From NCBI GenBank assembly GCA_023229385.1, contig JALNZI010000035.1:1-11899 (forward strand): a stretch of 11,899 nucleotides of DNA, given 5' to 3'. Below are positions 5,503-11,899 of the stretch, in pieces (position 1 is the first letter of the stretch; the number at the start of each line of letters is the position of its first letter). The position numbers and the translations under genes are program-made. Under the pieces are notes generated by a model that saw only the letters and a list, made by a program, of their open reading frames with translations, did no database searches and was not told the origin of the DNA. Source of the DNA: Candidatus Omnitrophota bacterium (GTDB lineage Bacteria; Omnitrophota; Gorgyraeia; Gygaellales; Profunditerraquicolaceae).

Positions 5503-6855
5503 ATGCCTCAAGATGCAATCTTAGATAAGCTCCCCCCGCAAAATCTCGACGCTGAAATGGCCGTATTAGGCTCTATGCTTTTGGACGAAGAAGCTGTTTC
5601 CTGCGCGGTTGAGAAATTAGACGCAGGGTGTTTTTATAAAGACACCCACAGAAAGATCTTCCAGACGATAAGCGACCTTTATAATGCCAATAAGGCCGTA
5701 GATTTAATCACCCTTGCCGACGCTTTAAAAAAAGACAACTCTCTTGAGGCAATCGGCGGAGTAAGCTTTCTTACTTCACTGGCTAATGCTGTCCCTACCG
5801 CCGCCAATATCAACCATTATTCGGGAATCGTCCGGGAAAAATATATTTTAAGGACTTTGATCAATAACTCTACCAAAATTATTACTGTCTGTCATGAAAG
5901 CGAAGGAAATATCGCTGAAGTTGTGGATACCGCAGAGAGGCTGATCTTTGAGGTCAGCGACCATAGGAATCAAGGTTCGTATATGCACCTTAAGGAAATC
6001 GTTAAAGAAAGCATTGAAACTATTGATCGGCTTTATCAGAATAAGGCGCATGTCACCGGGATTCCTACGGGCTATATAGATTTTGATATTAAGACAGCCG
6101 GGCTGCAACCGTCGGATTTGATTATTGTCGCCGGGCGTCCTTCAATGGGAAAGAGTGCTTTTGCCTTGGGGATTGCCGAATACGCCGGGGTCATTGAAAA
6201 GGTGCCTACTGCGATTTTCAGCTTAGAGATGTCTAAAGAGCAGTTGGTCCAGAGGATGCTTTGTTCACATGCGCGGGTTGATGCGCATAAAGTAAGGACA
6301 GGATATTTAGCTACCAGCGATTGGCCGCGCCTGACAGCTGCGGCGGGAAAACTTTCCGAAAGCCCGATATTCATTGATGATACTCCGGCGATATCCGTAA
6401 TGGAGTTGCGGGCCAGGGCCCGGCGTTTAAAATCGCATCATGGCATAAAACTGATTATCTTGGACTATATGCAGTTGATGCGCGGCTCAGCTACGAGTAT
6501 GGAGAGCAGGCAACAGGAGATCTCCGAGATTTCGCGTTCGCTGAAGGCCTTGGCCAGGGAATTAAATGTCCCGGTTATTGCCATCAGCCAGCTGTCCCGG
6601 GCTGTTGAATCGCGCACAGACCACCGGCCGCAGCTTTCAGATTTAAGGGAGTCCGGGGCGATTGAGCAGGATGCTGACGTTGTGGTACTGATTTTGAGAG
6701 AGGAATACTATAGTCCTACTCCCGATAACCAGGGCATAGCGGAAGCGATTATCGCCAAGCAGCGTAATGGCCCGGTAGGGAATTTAAAGTTAGCCTTTAT
6801 TAAGGAGTTTACCAGGTTTGACAACTTATCCAGAACCGATAGCTCAGTAGAATGA
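5503..6855 (+). CDS. dnaB: Replicative DNA helicase DnaB
   Basis: DnaB is the hexameric 5'-3' helicase that drives the replication fork and recruits primase. The 450-residue protein has the N-terminal primase-interacting domain (about 10-110, starting PPQNLDAEMAVLGSML), a linker, and the RecA-type ATPase domain from about 182. The Walker A loop is GRPSMGKS (211-218), followed by FSLEMS (239-244) with the catalytic Glu242. Walker B is LIILDYMQL (317-325). Motif AISQLSR (360-366), the RESGAIEQDAD segment (382-392) and the arginine-finger region KQRNGPVG (419-426) complete the set. The normal length and uninterrupted motifs show there is no intein, a frequent insertion in this gene. AAAGGTG at 5488-5494 lies 8 bases before the ATG. 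It is the last gene of the translation and replication cluster. Confidence 0.97.
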   Translation: MPQDAILDKLPPQNLDAEMAVLGSMLLDEEAVSCAVEKLDAGCFYKDTHRKIFQTISDLYNANKAVDLITLADALKKDNSLEAIGGVSFLTSLANAVPTAANINHYSGIVREKYILRTLINNSTKIITVCHESEGNIAEVVDTAERLIFEVSDHRNQGSYMHLKEIVKESIETIDRLYQNKAHVTGIPTGYIDFDIKTAGLQPSDLIIVAGRPSMGKSAFALGIAEYAGVIEKVPTAIFSLEMSKEQLVQRMLCSHARVDAHKVRTGYLATSDWPRLTAAAGKLSESPIFIDDTPAISVMELRARARRLKSHHGIKLIILDYMQLMRGSATSMESRQQEISEISRSLKALARELNVPVIAISQLSRAVESRTDHRPQLSDLRESGAIEQDADVVVLILREEYYSPTPDNQGIAEAIIAKQRNGPVGNLKLAFIKEFTRFDNLSRTDSSVE

Positions 6856-6858
6856 GCT
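6841..6858 (+). other. Small hairpin over the dnaB stop codon
   Basis: AGCTCA (6841-6846) pairs with TGAGCT (6853-6858) around the six-base loop GTAGAA, so the dnaB TGA lies in the 3' arm. No T-run follows within 30 bases, so it is not a convincing intrinsic terminator. It sits at the boundary between the replication cluster and bamA and may mark a transcript 3' end. That is inference from position. Confidence 0.3.
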
Positions 6859-6894
6859 GCCTGCCAGCCTGCTGCTGTAAATTAGATAAAATAT

Positions 6895-6923
6895 TTGCTT
6901 TGAACACTCTATTCTTATATAAT
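6895..6923 (+). promoter_or_regulatory. Candidate sigma70-type promoter at the bamA start
   Basis: A perfect TATAAT at 6918-6923 lies 17 bases after TTGCTT (6895-6900), which matches three of six consensus -35 bases. It is in an AT-rich gap between dnaB and the envelope genes. The -10 box ends one base before the first bamA ATG, so a transcript would start at about 6930-6931, at the second in-frame ATG (6931). That would produce a leaderless mRNA. The boxes are seen; the activity is inference. Confidence 0.45.
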
Positions 6924-6924
6924 A

Positions 6925-9324
6925 ATGAAAATGCGTAGATTAATTCTATTATCTTTTACCGCCCTTTTTCTTTTTATTTCTTCCCCATCCATCTTTGCCG
7001 AGGAAAATCCGCAAAGCCAGGACAAGAAGGATACCGTTGCTGCCTCAGCAAGCTCCCCGGTAGCCAAGAATGTTACCGCCATAGAAGTACAGGGCAATAA
7101 ATCTATCAGTACCAATGTTATCGTATCTAAAATGAAGACGCGCATCGGCAGCCTTTATCAGGAAAACATTATCAGCGATGATTTAAAAAGGCTTTATCTG
7201 CTGGGATTTTTCAGCGATATTAAGATAGATACGCAGGATTATAAGGATGGCTTAAAGATAATCCTGATTGTTGTAGAAAGGCCGATTATCGAGAAGATCA
7301 GTTTTGCGGGGATAACCCGGATTACCTTAAAGGAAGATAAACTGAAGCAGCAGTTGAAATCAAAAGAGACACAGTACCTGGATTATCCCAGCCTGACCGA
7401 GGATGTGCGCACGCTGAAGAATATGTATGAAAAGATGGGATATAGCCAGGCGGATGTCACTTATAAAGTTGAGCTGGCTGCTGAGACAAATAAAGCTAAG
7501 ATAAATTTCAGCGTTGTTGAAGGTCAGAAAGTGCGGATTAAAGATATTATTATCAAGGGGAATAATTCTTTTGCCGCCGGCCGCATTTTGAAACTGCTGA
7601 AGACTAAGCGCGCCTGGTTTTTCAACGCCGGAGTGTTAAAGGATGAGGTTTTGACGGAAGATCTGGAGCGGATTAAATCGTTCTATCAACGGGAAGGTTT
7701 TACTGATGTTACGGTAAGTTCCGAGGTTAATCCTGACGCCAAAGAAGTGCATTTGTTATACATCACAATTAAGATTACCGAAGGCAAGAAATATCTTGTG
7801 GGTTCGGTTGTTGTGCAGGGATATAAAGATATTCCTGAAAAAGCGATCTTGAGCCGTCTGGGTGAATGCGTTACGGGTAAGGTCTTTAGCTCAGAGGCAA
7901 TGAAGAGGGATATTATTAGTGTCCAGGGTTTATATTTTGACCGGGGATATATATCTGCGCAGGTCCAGGAGTCGACTATTGTCAATCAGGCTACCGGGCG
8001 CGTGGACATAACTTATTCAATCACCGAAAACCAAATAGTTTATGTGGATAAAGTTAAAGTCCGCGGGAATATCAAGACCAAAGATGTGGTTATCCGCAGG
8101 GAAATGCGCCTGCATCCCGGAGAGAGGTTTGACGGGGAGAAGCTGCGCCGGAGTAAGGAGAGGCTGACAAACTTAGGTTTCTTTGAAGAGGTCAGTTATG
8201 ACACTGAGGATACCCAGGAGCCGAATAAAAAGAATTTAGTGGTTGATGTCAAGGAAAGTAAAACCGGGGCCTTTAGTTTTGGCGGCGGCTATAGCACGGT
8301 GGATCAGTTTGTGGGTTTTGTAGAGGTTGAGCAGAAAAATTTTGACTGGAAAAACTGGCCGTATTTTACCGGCGCCGGGCAGGATTTAAAAGTGCGCGCT
8401 TCAATCGGAAACTTAAGCAACGGTTTTGAGCTGAGTTTTACTGAGCCGTGGATGTTTGATTACCCGGTTTCTTTCGGTTTTGATCTTTACCGCAGGGTGC
8501 ATGACCGGGATACTGAGACAGGTTATGGTTATGATGAAAAGGTTACCGGAGGGGACCTGCGTTTAGGTAAAGAGATATCCGAATATTTAAGAGGCGATAT
8601 TATGTACCGTTTGGATGAAGTAGATCTTAGCAATCCCTCTGATAGTAATGATAATAATCTGCAAGAGGAAATGGGTACGAATCTGATCAGTTCGATTTCC
8701 CCCAGCTTGACTTATGACTCCAGGGATAATGTCTTTGATACCAGGAAAGGTAATTTAGTAACTGCTTCTTTTGATTTTGCCGGCGGCCCGCTTGGCGGAG
8801 ATAAAAATTTTACCAAGTTTTTTGCCCGGGCATCGCATTATTTCCCGATGCACAAAGGCGCTGTACTTGAAGTAAGAGGCAGGCTTGGTTTAGCGCAGCC
8901 TTATGGTAGTACAGATAATATCCCTATCTATGAAAGATTCTTTGCCGGTGGTGCTTACACAATCAGGGGTTATGAGGAAAGAAAAATCGGCCCGGTTAGT
9001 AAGAACGATCATGATCCTTTAGGCGGCGCGGCTATGGCAATAGGTAATATTGAATATACCTATCCTTTGTTTAGTTTCTTAAAAGTGGCGGCTTTCTATG
9101 ATGTGGGTAATGTCTGGGAAAAAATAGGAGATATTTTTTCTTCTAGTAATACAAGCGATCCGCTTAATACCGGAAATCTCAAATCCAGCGTGGGTCTAGG
9201 CTTGCGGATTAAAACCCCGATTGGCCCGATCATGCTGGATTATGGTATTCCTTTTGATAAAGAGCCTGGCGAGAGCGATAAGAAGAGCGGGCAATTCCAT
9301 TTTAGCGCCAGCCATGGATTCTAA
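6925..9324 (+). CDS. bamA: Outer-membrane protein assembly factor BamA (Omp85)
   Basis: BamA is the core of the machine that folds and inserts beta-barrel proteins into the outer membrane. A signal peptide spans about residues 1-25 (basic MKMRR, hydrophobic core, probable cut after SIFA). Five POTRA domains follow at about 50-120, 121-200, 203-288, 290-369 and 372-446; each opens with a short strand and ends with a GFF/GYxxAxV-like element, for example LYLLGFFSDIKI (90-101) and TNLGFFEEVSYD (415-426). The 16-strand barrel domain runs from about 447 to the end. It contains the family signature IRGY (680-683) for the loop 6 lock and ends in a C-terminal phenylalanine, as outer-membrane barrels usually do. 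No ribosome-binding site precedes either ATG (6925 or 6931). Either start gives a workable signal peptide. ompH follows after 80 bases. Confidence 0.97.
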   Translation: MKMRRLILLSFTALFLFISSPSIFAEENPQSQDKKDTVAASASSPVAKNVTAIEVQGNKSISTNVIVSKMKTRIGSLYQENIISDDLKRLYLLGFFSDIKIDTQDYKDGLKIILIVVERPIIEKISFAGITRITLKEDKLKQQLKSKETQYLDYPSLTEDVRTLKNMYEKMGYSQADVTYKVELAAETNKAKINFSVVEGQKVRIKDIIIKGNNSFAAGRILKLLKTKRAWFFNAGVLKDEVLTEDLERIKSFYQREGFTDVTVSSEVNPDAKEVHLLYITIKITEGKKYLVGSVVVQGYKDIPEKAILSRLGECVTGKVFSSEAMKRDIISVQGLYFDRGYISAQVQESTIVNQATGRVDITYSITENQIVYVDKVKVRGNIKTKDVVIRREMRLHPGERFDGEKLRRSKERLTNLGFFEEVSYDTEDTQEPNKKNLVVDVKESKTGAFSFGGGYSTVDQFVGFVEVEQKNFDWKNWPYFTGAGQDLKVRASIGNLSNGFELSFTEPWMFDYPVSFGFDLYRRVHDRDTETGYGYDEKVTGGDLRLGKEISEYLRGDIMYRLDEVDLSNPSDSNDNNLQEEMGTNLISSISPSLTYDSRDNVFDTRKGNLVTASFDFAGGPLGGDKNFTKFFARASHYFPMHKGAVLEVRGRLGLAQPYGSTDNIPIYERFFAGGAYTIRGYEERKIGPVSKNDHDPLGGAAMAIGNIEYTYPLFSFLKVAAFYDVGNVWEKIGDIFSSSNTSDPLNTGNLKSSVGLGLRIKTPIGPIMLDYGIPFDKEPGESDKKSGQFHFSASHGF

Positions 9325-9344
9325 TAAATAATTACTAACCAACA

Positions 9345-9389
9345 ACACCCCGCGTTTATAAGGTATTGCGTGGGTGTGCCCTTGTGGGC
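9345..9389 (+). other. Two adjacent hairpins in the ompH leader
   Basis: In the 80-base gap before ompH, ACACCC (9345-9350) pairs with GGGTGT (9372-9377). The stem is extended, past one bulged base, by CGC (9351-9353) with GCG (9368-9370), around a loop of about 12 bases. Directly after it, GCCC (9378-9381) pairs with GGGC (9386-9389) around TTGT. The second hairpin ends one base before the AGGAGG ribosome-binding site. They could shape translation of ompH or mRNA stability between bamA and ompH. Neither is followed by a T-run, so termination is unlikely. Only the pairing is seen; the role is inference. Confidence 0.4.
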
Positions 9390-9390
9390 G

Positions 9391-9396
9391 AGGAGG
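9391..9396 (+). promoter_or_regulatory. Ribosome-binding site of ompH
   Basis: AGGAGG lies 8 bases before the ATG at 9405. It decides the start: an upstream in-frame TTG at 9366 would put a polar, Cys-containing stretch ahead of the signal peptide and has no ribosome-binding site. Confidence 0.85.
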
Positions 9397-9404
9397 AAAC
9401 AAAG

Positions 9405-9908
9405 ATGAGAAAGACAGCAGTAGTTTTAGGCAGTATGGTTATTGGTTTGTTTTTGTTGGCAGGCAGCGCCCAGGCCGCGGATAAATTCGGCTACATTGAT
9501 CTAAGCCGCACCTTTAGCGAATATAATAAAACCAAAGGTTATGATAAGAATTTAAATGATAAAGAGAAGGCTTACACCGACGAACGCGACAAGAAGGTAG
9601 CCGAGCTTAAAGGGTTACAGGATAAATTTAACCTGCTTAATGATAAAGAAAGAGAATCCAAAAGAGGCGAGCTGGAGACCAAGATGAAGGCTTTCCAGGA
9701 TTCTGATCGTCAAAAACAGGAAGCTTTACGTAAAGAGCAGGACGAGAAGATGAAAGAGATACTCAAGGATATTGAAGACGCGGTAAAGAAGTATTCGGAA
9801 AAAGAAGGCTATACCATGGTCTTTAATGATCGTGTTTTAGTATATCAGAATAAGGCCCTGGAAATTACCAACCAGATTATTGAGGCTTTAAATAAGGCCA
9901 GCAAGTAA
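9405..9908 (+). CDS. skp: OmpH/Skp-family periplasmic chaperone
   Basis: Skp-type chaperones hold unfolded outer-membrane proteins in the periplasm on their way to BamA. The 167-residue protein begins with a clear signal peptide (MRKTAVVLGSMVIGLFLLAG, then SAQA and a likely cut before ADKFGYID). The mature protein starts with the family strand FGYIDLSRTFSEY (28-40). A long, highly charged helical section follows (about 45-130, Lys/Glu/Asp/Arg-rich, coiled-coil-like tentacle). The closing strand region GYTMVFNDRVLVYQNKALEIT (135-155) then packs with the first strand in the trimer body. The position between bamA and lpxD is the standard one for skp/ompH. Its strong ribosome-binding site and paired leader hairpins suggest separate translational tuning. 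The lpxD start lies 13 bases after the stop. Confidence 0.93.
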   Translation: MRKTAVVLGSMVIGLFLLAGSAQAADKFGYIDLSRTFSEYNKTKGYDKNLNDKEKAYTDERDKKVAELKGLQDKFNLLNDKERESKRGELETKMKAFQDSDRQKQEALRKEQDEKMKEILKDIEDAVKKYSEKEGYTMVFNDRVLVYQNKALEITNQIIEALNKASK

Positions 9909-9921
9909 TCCAAATTTTACC

Positions 9922-10962
9922 ATGCTGCAAAAAACATTAAACGAGATAGCCAAGCTTATTGACGGCAAGGTTGTTGGTAACGGGGATATCTTAATTACGG
10001 GTGTTTCCGGGATTAAGGAGGCGGCCGAGGGGGATATTACCTTTTTGGCTAATCCTAAATACGGTCCGCTTATGGATAAGACCCGGGCTGCCGCGATTAT
10101 TACTTCGGCTGAGGCGCAGAAAACCTCAAAGCCGGTTATCTTAACCGAAAACCCTTCTTTAGCCTTTGCCAAGATTATCTCTATGTTTATGCCCGATGAC
10201 GCGGGTCATCCTCAGGGTATCGATTATACCGTGGTTATGGGTAAAAATGTGACCCTGGGTAAAGATGTGGCTATTGGCGCTTATGTGGTTATCGGGGATA
10301 ATGTTACTATCGGGGATAACGCGATAATTTACGCGGGTTGTTTTATCGGCCATCACACAAAAATAGGAAATAATAGCTTAATTTATCCGCATGTCTCCAT
10401 ACGCGAACGCATCAGCATCGGCAGCCGCGTAATTATACATTCCGGGACAGTGATCGGTTCCGATGGTTTCGGATTCGCTACGATCAAAGGATCGCATCAC
10501 AAGATTCCCCAGGTGGGAACAGTTGAGATCGCCGATGATGGGGAGATTGGCGCCAATGTTACTATTGACCGGGCGCGTTTCGATAAAACTGTAATCGGCC
10601 GGGGTACTAAAATTGATAACCTTGTGCAGATTGCCCATAATGTGGTTATCGGGGAGAATTCGCTGATTGTCGCCCAGGTAGGTATATCAGGTAGTACAAT
10701 ACTCGGCAATAATGTAACTTTAGCCGGCCAGGCCGGTTTAGTCGGGCATATTACTATCGGGGATAATGCGATTGTCACTGCGCAGTCCGGGGTAGCTAAA
10801 TCTGTGCCCGCCGATACTATGGTTTCCGGGTATCCCGCCAGGCCGTTTATGACTACCCAAAGGGTAAATGCCAGCCTGCAGAATTTACCTAAGTTGTTTG
10901 AGCTGGTTAAGGAATTAAAGAAAAAAGTCGAAGAGTTAGAAGCCAGATTAAAAAAGGAATAA
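9922..10962 (+). CDS. lpxD: UDP-3-O-(3-hydroxyacyl)glucosamine N-acyltransferase LpxD
   Basis: LpxD adds the second 3-hydroxyacyl chain, from acyl-ACP, to UDP-3-O-acyl-glucosamine, the third step of lipid A synthesis. The 346-residue length matches the family. An N-terminal uridine-binding domain (about 1-100) includes GDITFLANPKY (37-47) and AAIITS (57-62). The left-handed beta-helix of hexapeptide repeats spans about 103-295. Within it are SDGFGFA (180-186), the catalytic region NLVQIAHNV with His239 at the same number as in E. coli, and GLVGHITIG with His276. The ending is a Lys/Glu/Leu helix (about 315-346), probably packing in the trimer. No ribosome-binding site precedes the ATG, so coupling to ompH translation is likely. 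Its stop shares one base with the lpxC start (TAATG). Confidence 0.96.
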   Translation: MLQKTLNEIAKLIDGKVVGNGDILITGVSGIKEAAEGDITFLANPKYGPLMDKTRAAAIITSAEAQKTSKPVILTENPSLAFAKIISMFMPDDAGHPQGIDYTVVMGKNVTLGKDVAIGAYVVIGDNVTIGDNAIIYAGCFIGHHTKIGNNSLIYPHVSIRERISIGSRVIIHSGTVIGSDGFGFATIKGSHHKIPQVGTVEIADDGEIGANVTIDRARFDKTVIGRGTKIDNLVQIAHNVVIGENSLIVAQVGISGSTILGNNVTLAGQAGLVGHITIGDNAIVTAQSGVAKSVPADTMVSGYPARPFMTTQRVNASLQNLPKLFELVKELKKKVEELEARLKKE

Positions 10963-11899
10963 TGGAAAAACAAAAGACAATCGCTACGCCTGTTTCGCTT
11001 TCCGGTATCGGTATACATACGGGCAATAAGGTGAATATAACCCTTAAACCTGCGCAGCCGGCAGCGGGAATAACTTTTATCCGTACGGATATTGCCGAGC
11101 CCGTGAGAATCCAGGCTGATGTTCAGTCTTTTCTTGCGGCTAAATTCAGCAGGCGCAGTTCAATCGGCAAAAATGAGGTAGAGGTGCAGACAATCGAACA
11201 CCTTATGGCTGCCCTCTCCAGTTTAGGCATAGATAATATTGATGTAGAAATAGATAGCAATGAGCTTCCGGGATTGGATGGAAGCGCGATTAAATTTGTG
11301 GAAGCGTTGGAAAAAGCCGGGATAGTTGAGCAGGAGCAGGCAAGATATATCCATGTAATTAAAGAGCCTATATCTATTGAAGAACACGATTCCTCAATTA
11401 CTATAGTTCCGGCGGAAGATTTTAAGATTTCATATACTTTAAATTATAACCACCCTTTATTAGAGGCGCAATTCCTGGAGATATCGGTTAATCCGGAATC
11501 ATTCAAGGCTGAGATAGCCCCGGCGCGCACTTTTTGCCTTGAGAGTGAAGCTTCCGAATTGCGAAGCAAAGGATTAGGCCTGGGTGCTAATTATGATAAT
11601 ACCCTGGTAGTAGGCAAGGCAGGAGTAATTAGAAATAGTTTGAGGTTTCAGGATGAATTTGTCAGGCATAAGATCCTGGATTTAATCGGAGACCTGCGCC
11701 TGGCCGGCTGCCCTATCCGCGGGCATGTAATTGCGTTAAAGAGCGGACATTCCTTAAATTTAAAGATCGCCCAGAAGATTTACGAACAGAGAATAAAAAC
11801 GCAAGGAGCCAACAATATGGAAGGTATTTTAGATGTTAATGAGATTATGAAGATTATCCCGCACCGGCAGCCTTTTTTGTTTGTTGACAGGACAACTCA
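10962..11899 (+). CDS. lpxC: LpxC-FabZ bifunctional fusion, cut by the right edge
   Basis: The visible 312 residues begin with the LpxC deacetylase, which removes acetate from UDP-3-O-acyl-GlcNAc, the committed lipid A step. Seen are IGIHTG (16-21), TIEHLMAALSSLGIDN (77-92) with the catalytic Glu79 and zinc ligand His80, PARTF (187-191), HKILDLIGDL (236-245) with zinc ligands His236 and Asp240, and SGHSLN (261-266) with His263. These align with E. coli E78, H79, H238, D242 and H265. After about residue 283 the frame continues without a stop into a FabZ domain, starting MEGILDVNEIMKIIPHRQPFLFVDR (286 onward in two parts: to I298, then the IPHRQPFLFVD signature). FabZ dehydrates 3-hydroxyacyl-ACP in fatty-acid synthesis. 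Its catalytic His and Glu lie beyond the window. The start overlaps the lpxD stop by one base, with AAGGA only 3 bases upstream. Confidence 0.95.
   Translation, partial: MEKQKTIATPVSLSGIGIHTGNKVNITLKPAQPAAGITFIRTDIAEPVRIQADVQSFLAAKFSRRSSIGKNEVEVQTIEHLMAALSSLGIDNIDVEIDSNELPGLDGSAIKFVEALEKAGIVEQEQARYIHVIKEPISIEEHDSSITIVPAEDFKISYTLNYNHPLLEAQFLEISVNPESFKAEIAPARTFCLESEASELRSKGLGLGANYDNTLVVGKAGVIRNSLRFQDEFVRHKILDLIGDLRLAGCPIRGHVIALKSGHSLNLKIAQKIYEQRIKTQGANNMEGILDVNEIMKIIPHRQPFLFVDRTT
11803..11808 (+). promoter_or_regulatory. Internal ribosome-binding site before the FabZ domain
   Basis: AAGGAG lies 8 bases before an in-frame ATG at 11817 (codon 286), exactly at the LpxC-FabZ junction. The quality and spacing match the best ribosome-binding sites elsewhere in this window. 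It could allow a separate FabZ protein to be made in addition to the fusion. Whether it is used is inference. Confidence 0.45.

Noticed and set aside
5503..6855. Intein or insertion in dnaB
   Set aside because: The length (450 residues) and continuous Walker A, Walker B and later motifs show none.
9366..9404. TTG start that would lengthen OmpH by 13 residues
   Set aside because: The extension would place polar residues before the signal peptide. The ATG at 9405 has AGGAGG at ideal spacing.
10250..10780. Repeated DNA such as ATCGGGGATAA in lpxD
   Set aside because: These follow from the repeated hexapeptides (IGDN-type) of the LpxD beta-helix and need no separate repeat element.
10497..11018. 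Minus-strand open frame of 173 codons opposite lpxD and the lpxC start
   Set aside because: It mirrors the hexapeptide-repeat codons of lpxD, is Ser/Thr/Ile/Pro-rich without motifs, and crosses the lpxD-lpxC junction. It is a shadow of the real genes.
1..11899. Mobile element, CRISPR array, phage or defence system
   Set aside because: No transposase, integrase, spaced direct repeats or defence-like protein is seen; all genes are housekeeping apart from the small zinc-ribbon frame.

Overview
This window is a compact bacterial chromosome segment with every recognised gene on the + strand. It combines translation and replication genes with an outer-membrane and lipid A block. BamA, an OmpH/Skp-type chaperone, LpxD and LpxC together mark a diderm bacterium that makes lipid A. 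The in-frame LpxC-FabZ fusion, the moderate base composition and the order glmU-prs-rplY-pth-rpsF-ssb-rpsR-rplI-dnaB followed by bamA-ompH-lpxD-lpxC/fabZ resemble uncultured PVC-type lineages such as Omnitrophota. That taxonomic guess is inference; Bacteroidota and others also carry LpxC-FabZ fusions.

Layout. Positions 1-335 hold a small zinc-ribbon protein gene, possibly cut at its 5' side, and a tRNA-Gln(UUG) gene. Positions 379-2570 hold glmU (UDP-GlcNAc synthesis) and prs (PRPP synthesis). Positions 2615-5489 hold a ribosome and translation cluster: rplY (L25/CTC), pth, rpsF (S6), ssb, rpsR (S18) and rplI (L9). It runs into dnaB (5503-6855). A 69-bp gap then separates dnaB from the envelope block. 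This gap has a small hairpin over the dnaB stop and a TATAAT box touching the bamA start. The envelope block is bamA, ompH/skp, lpxD and lpxC-fabZ, and the last gene runs off the right edge. No intergenic stretch exceeds 300 bases.

How the genes fit together. GlmU makes UDP-GlcNAc, the shared precursor of peptidoglycan and lipid A. LpxC and LpxD carry out the second and third committed lipid A steps. FabZ makes the fatty-acyl chains that compete with lipid A for 3-hydroxyacyl-ACP. BamA and OmpH/Skp deliver and insert outer-membrane proteins. Prs feeds nucleotide synthesis. S6, SSB and S18 form the classic rpsF-ssb-rpsR group, with L9 and the DnaB helicase downstream.

I found no mobile element, CRISPR array, phage gene or obviously new multi-gene system. 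What deserves a second look is at the level of individual genes: an LpxC-FabZ fusion with a well-placed ribosome-binding site and ATG at the domain junction; a possible leaderless bamA transcript; an SSB without the usual C-terminal tip; a GlmU with a shortened beta-helix and a changed acetyltransferase-site residue; substitutions at conserved positions of Pth and Prs; and paired hairpins ahead of ompH.
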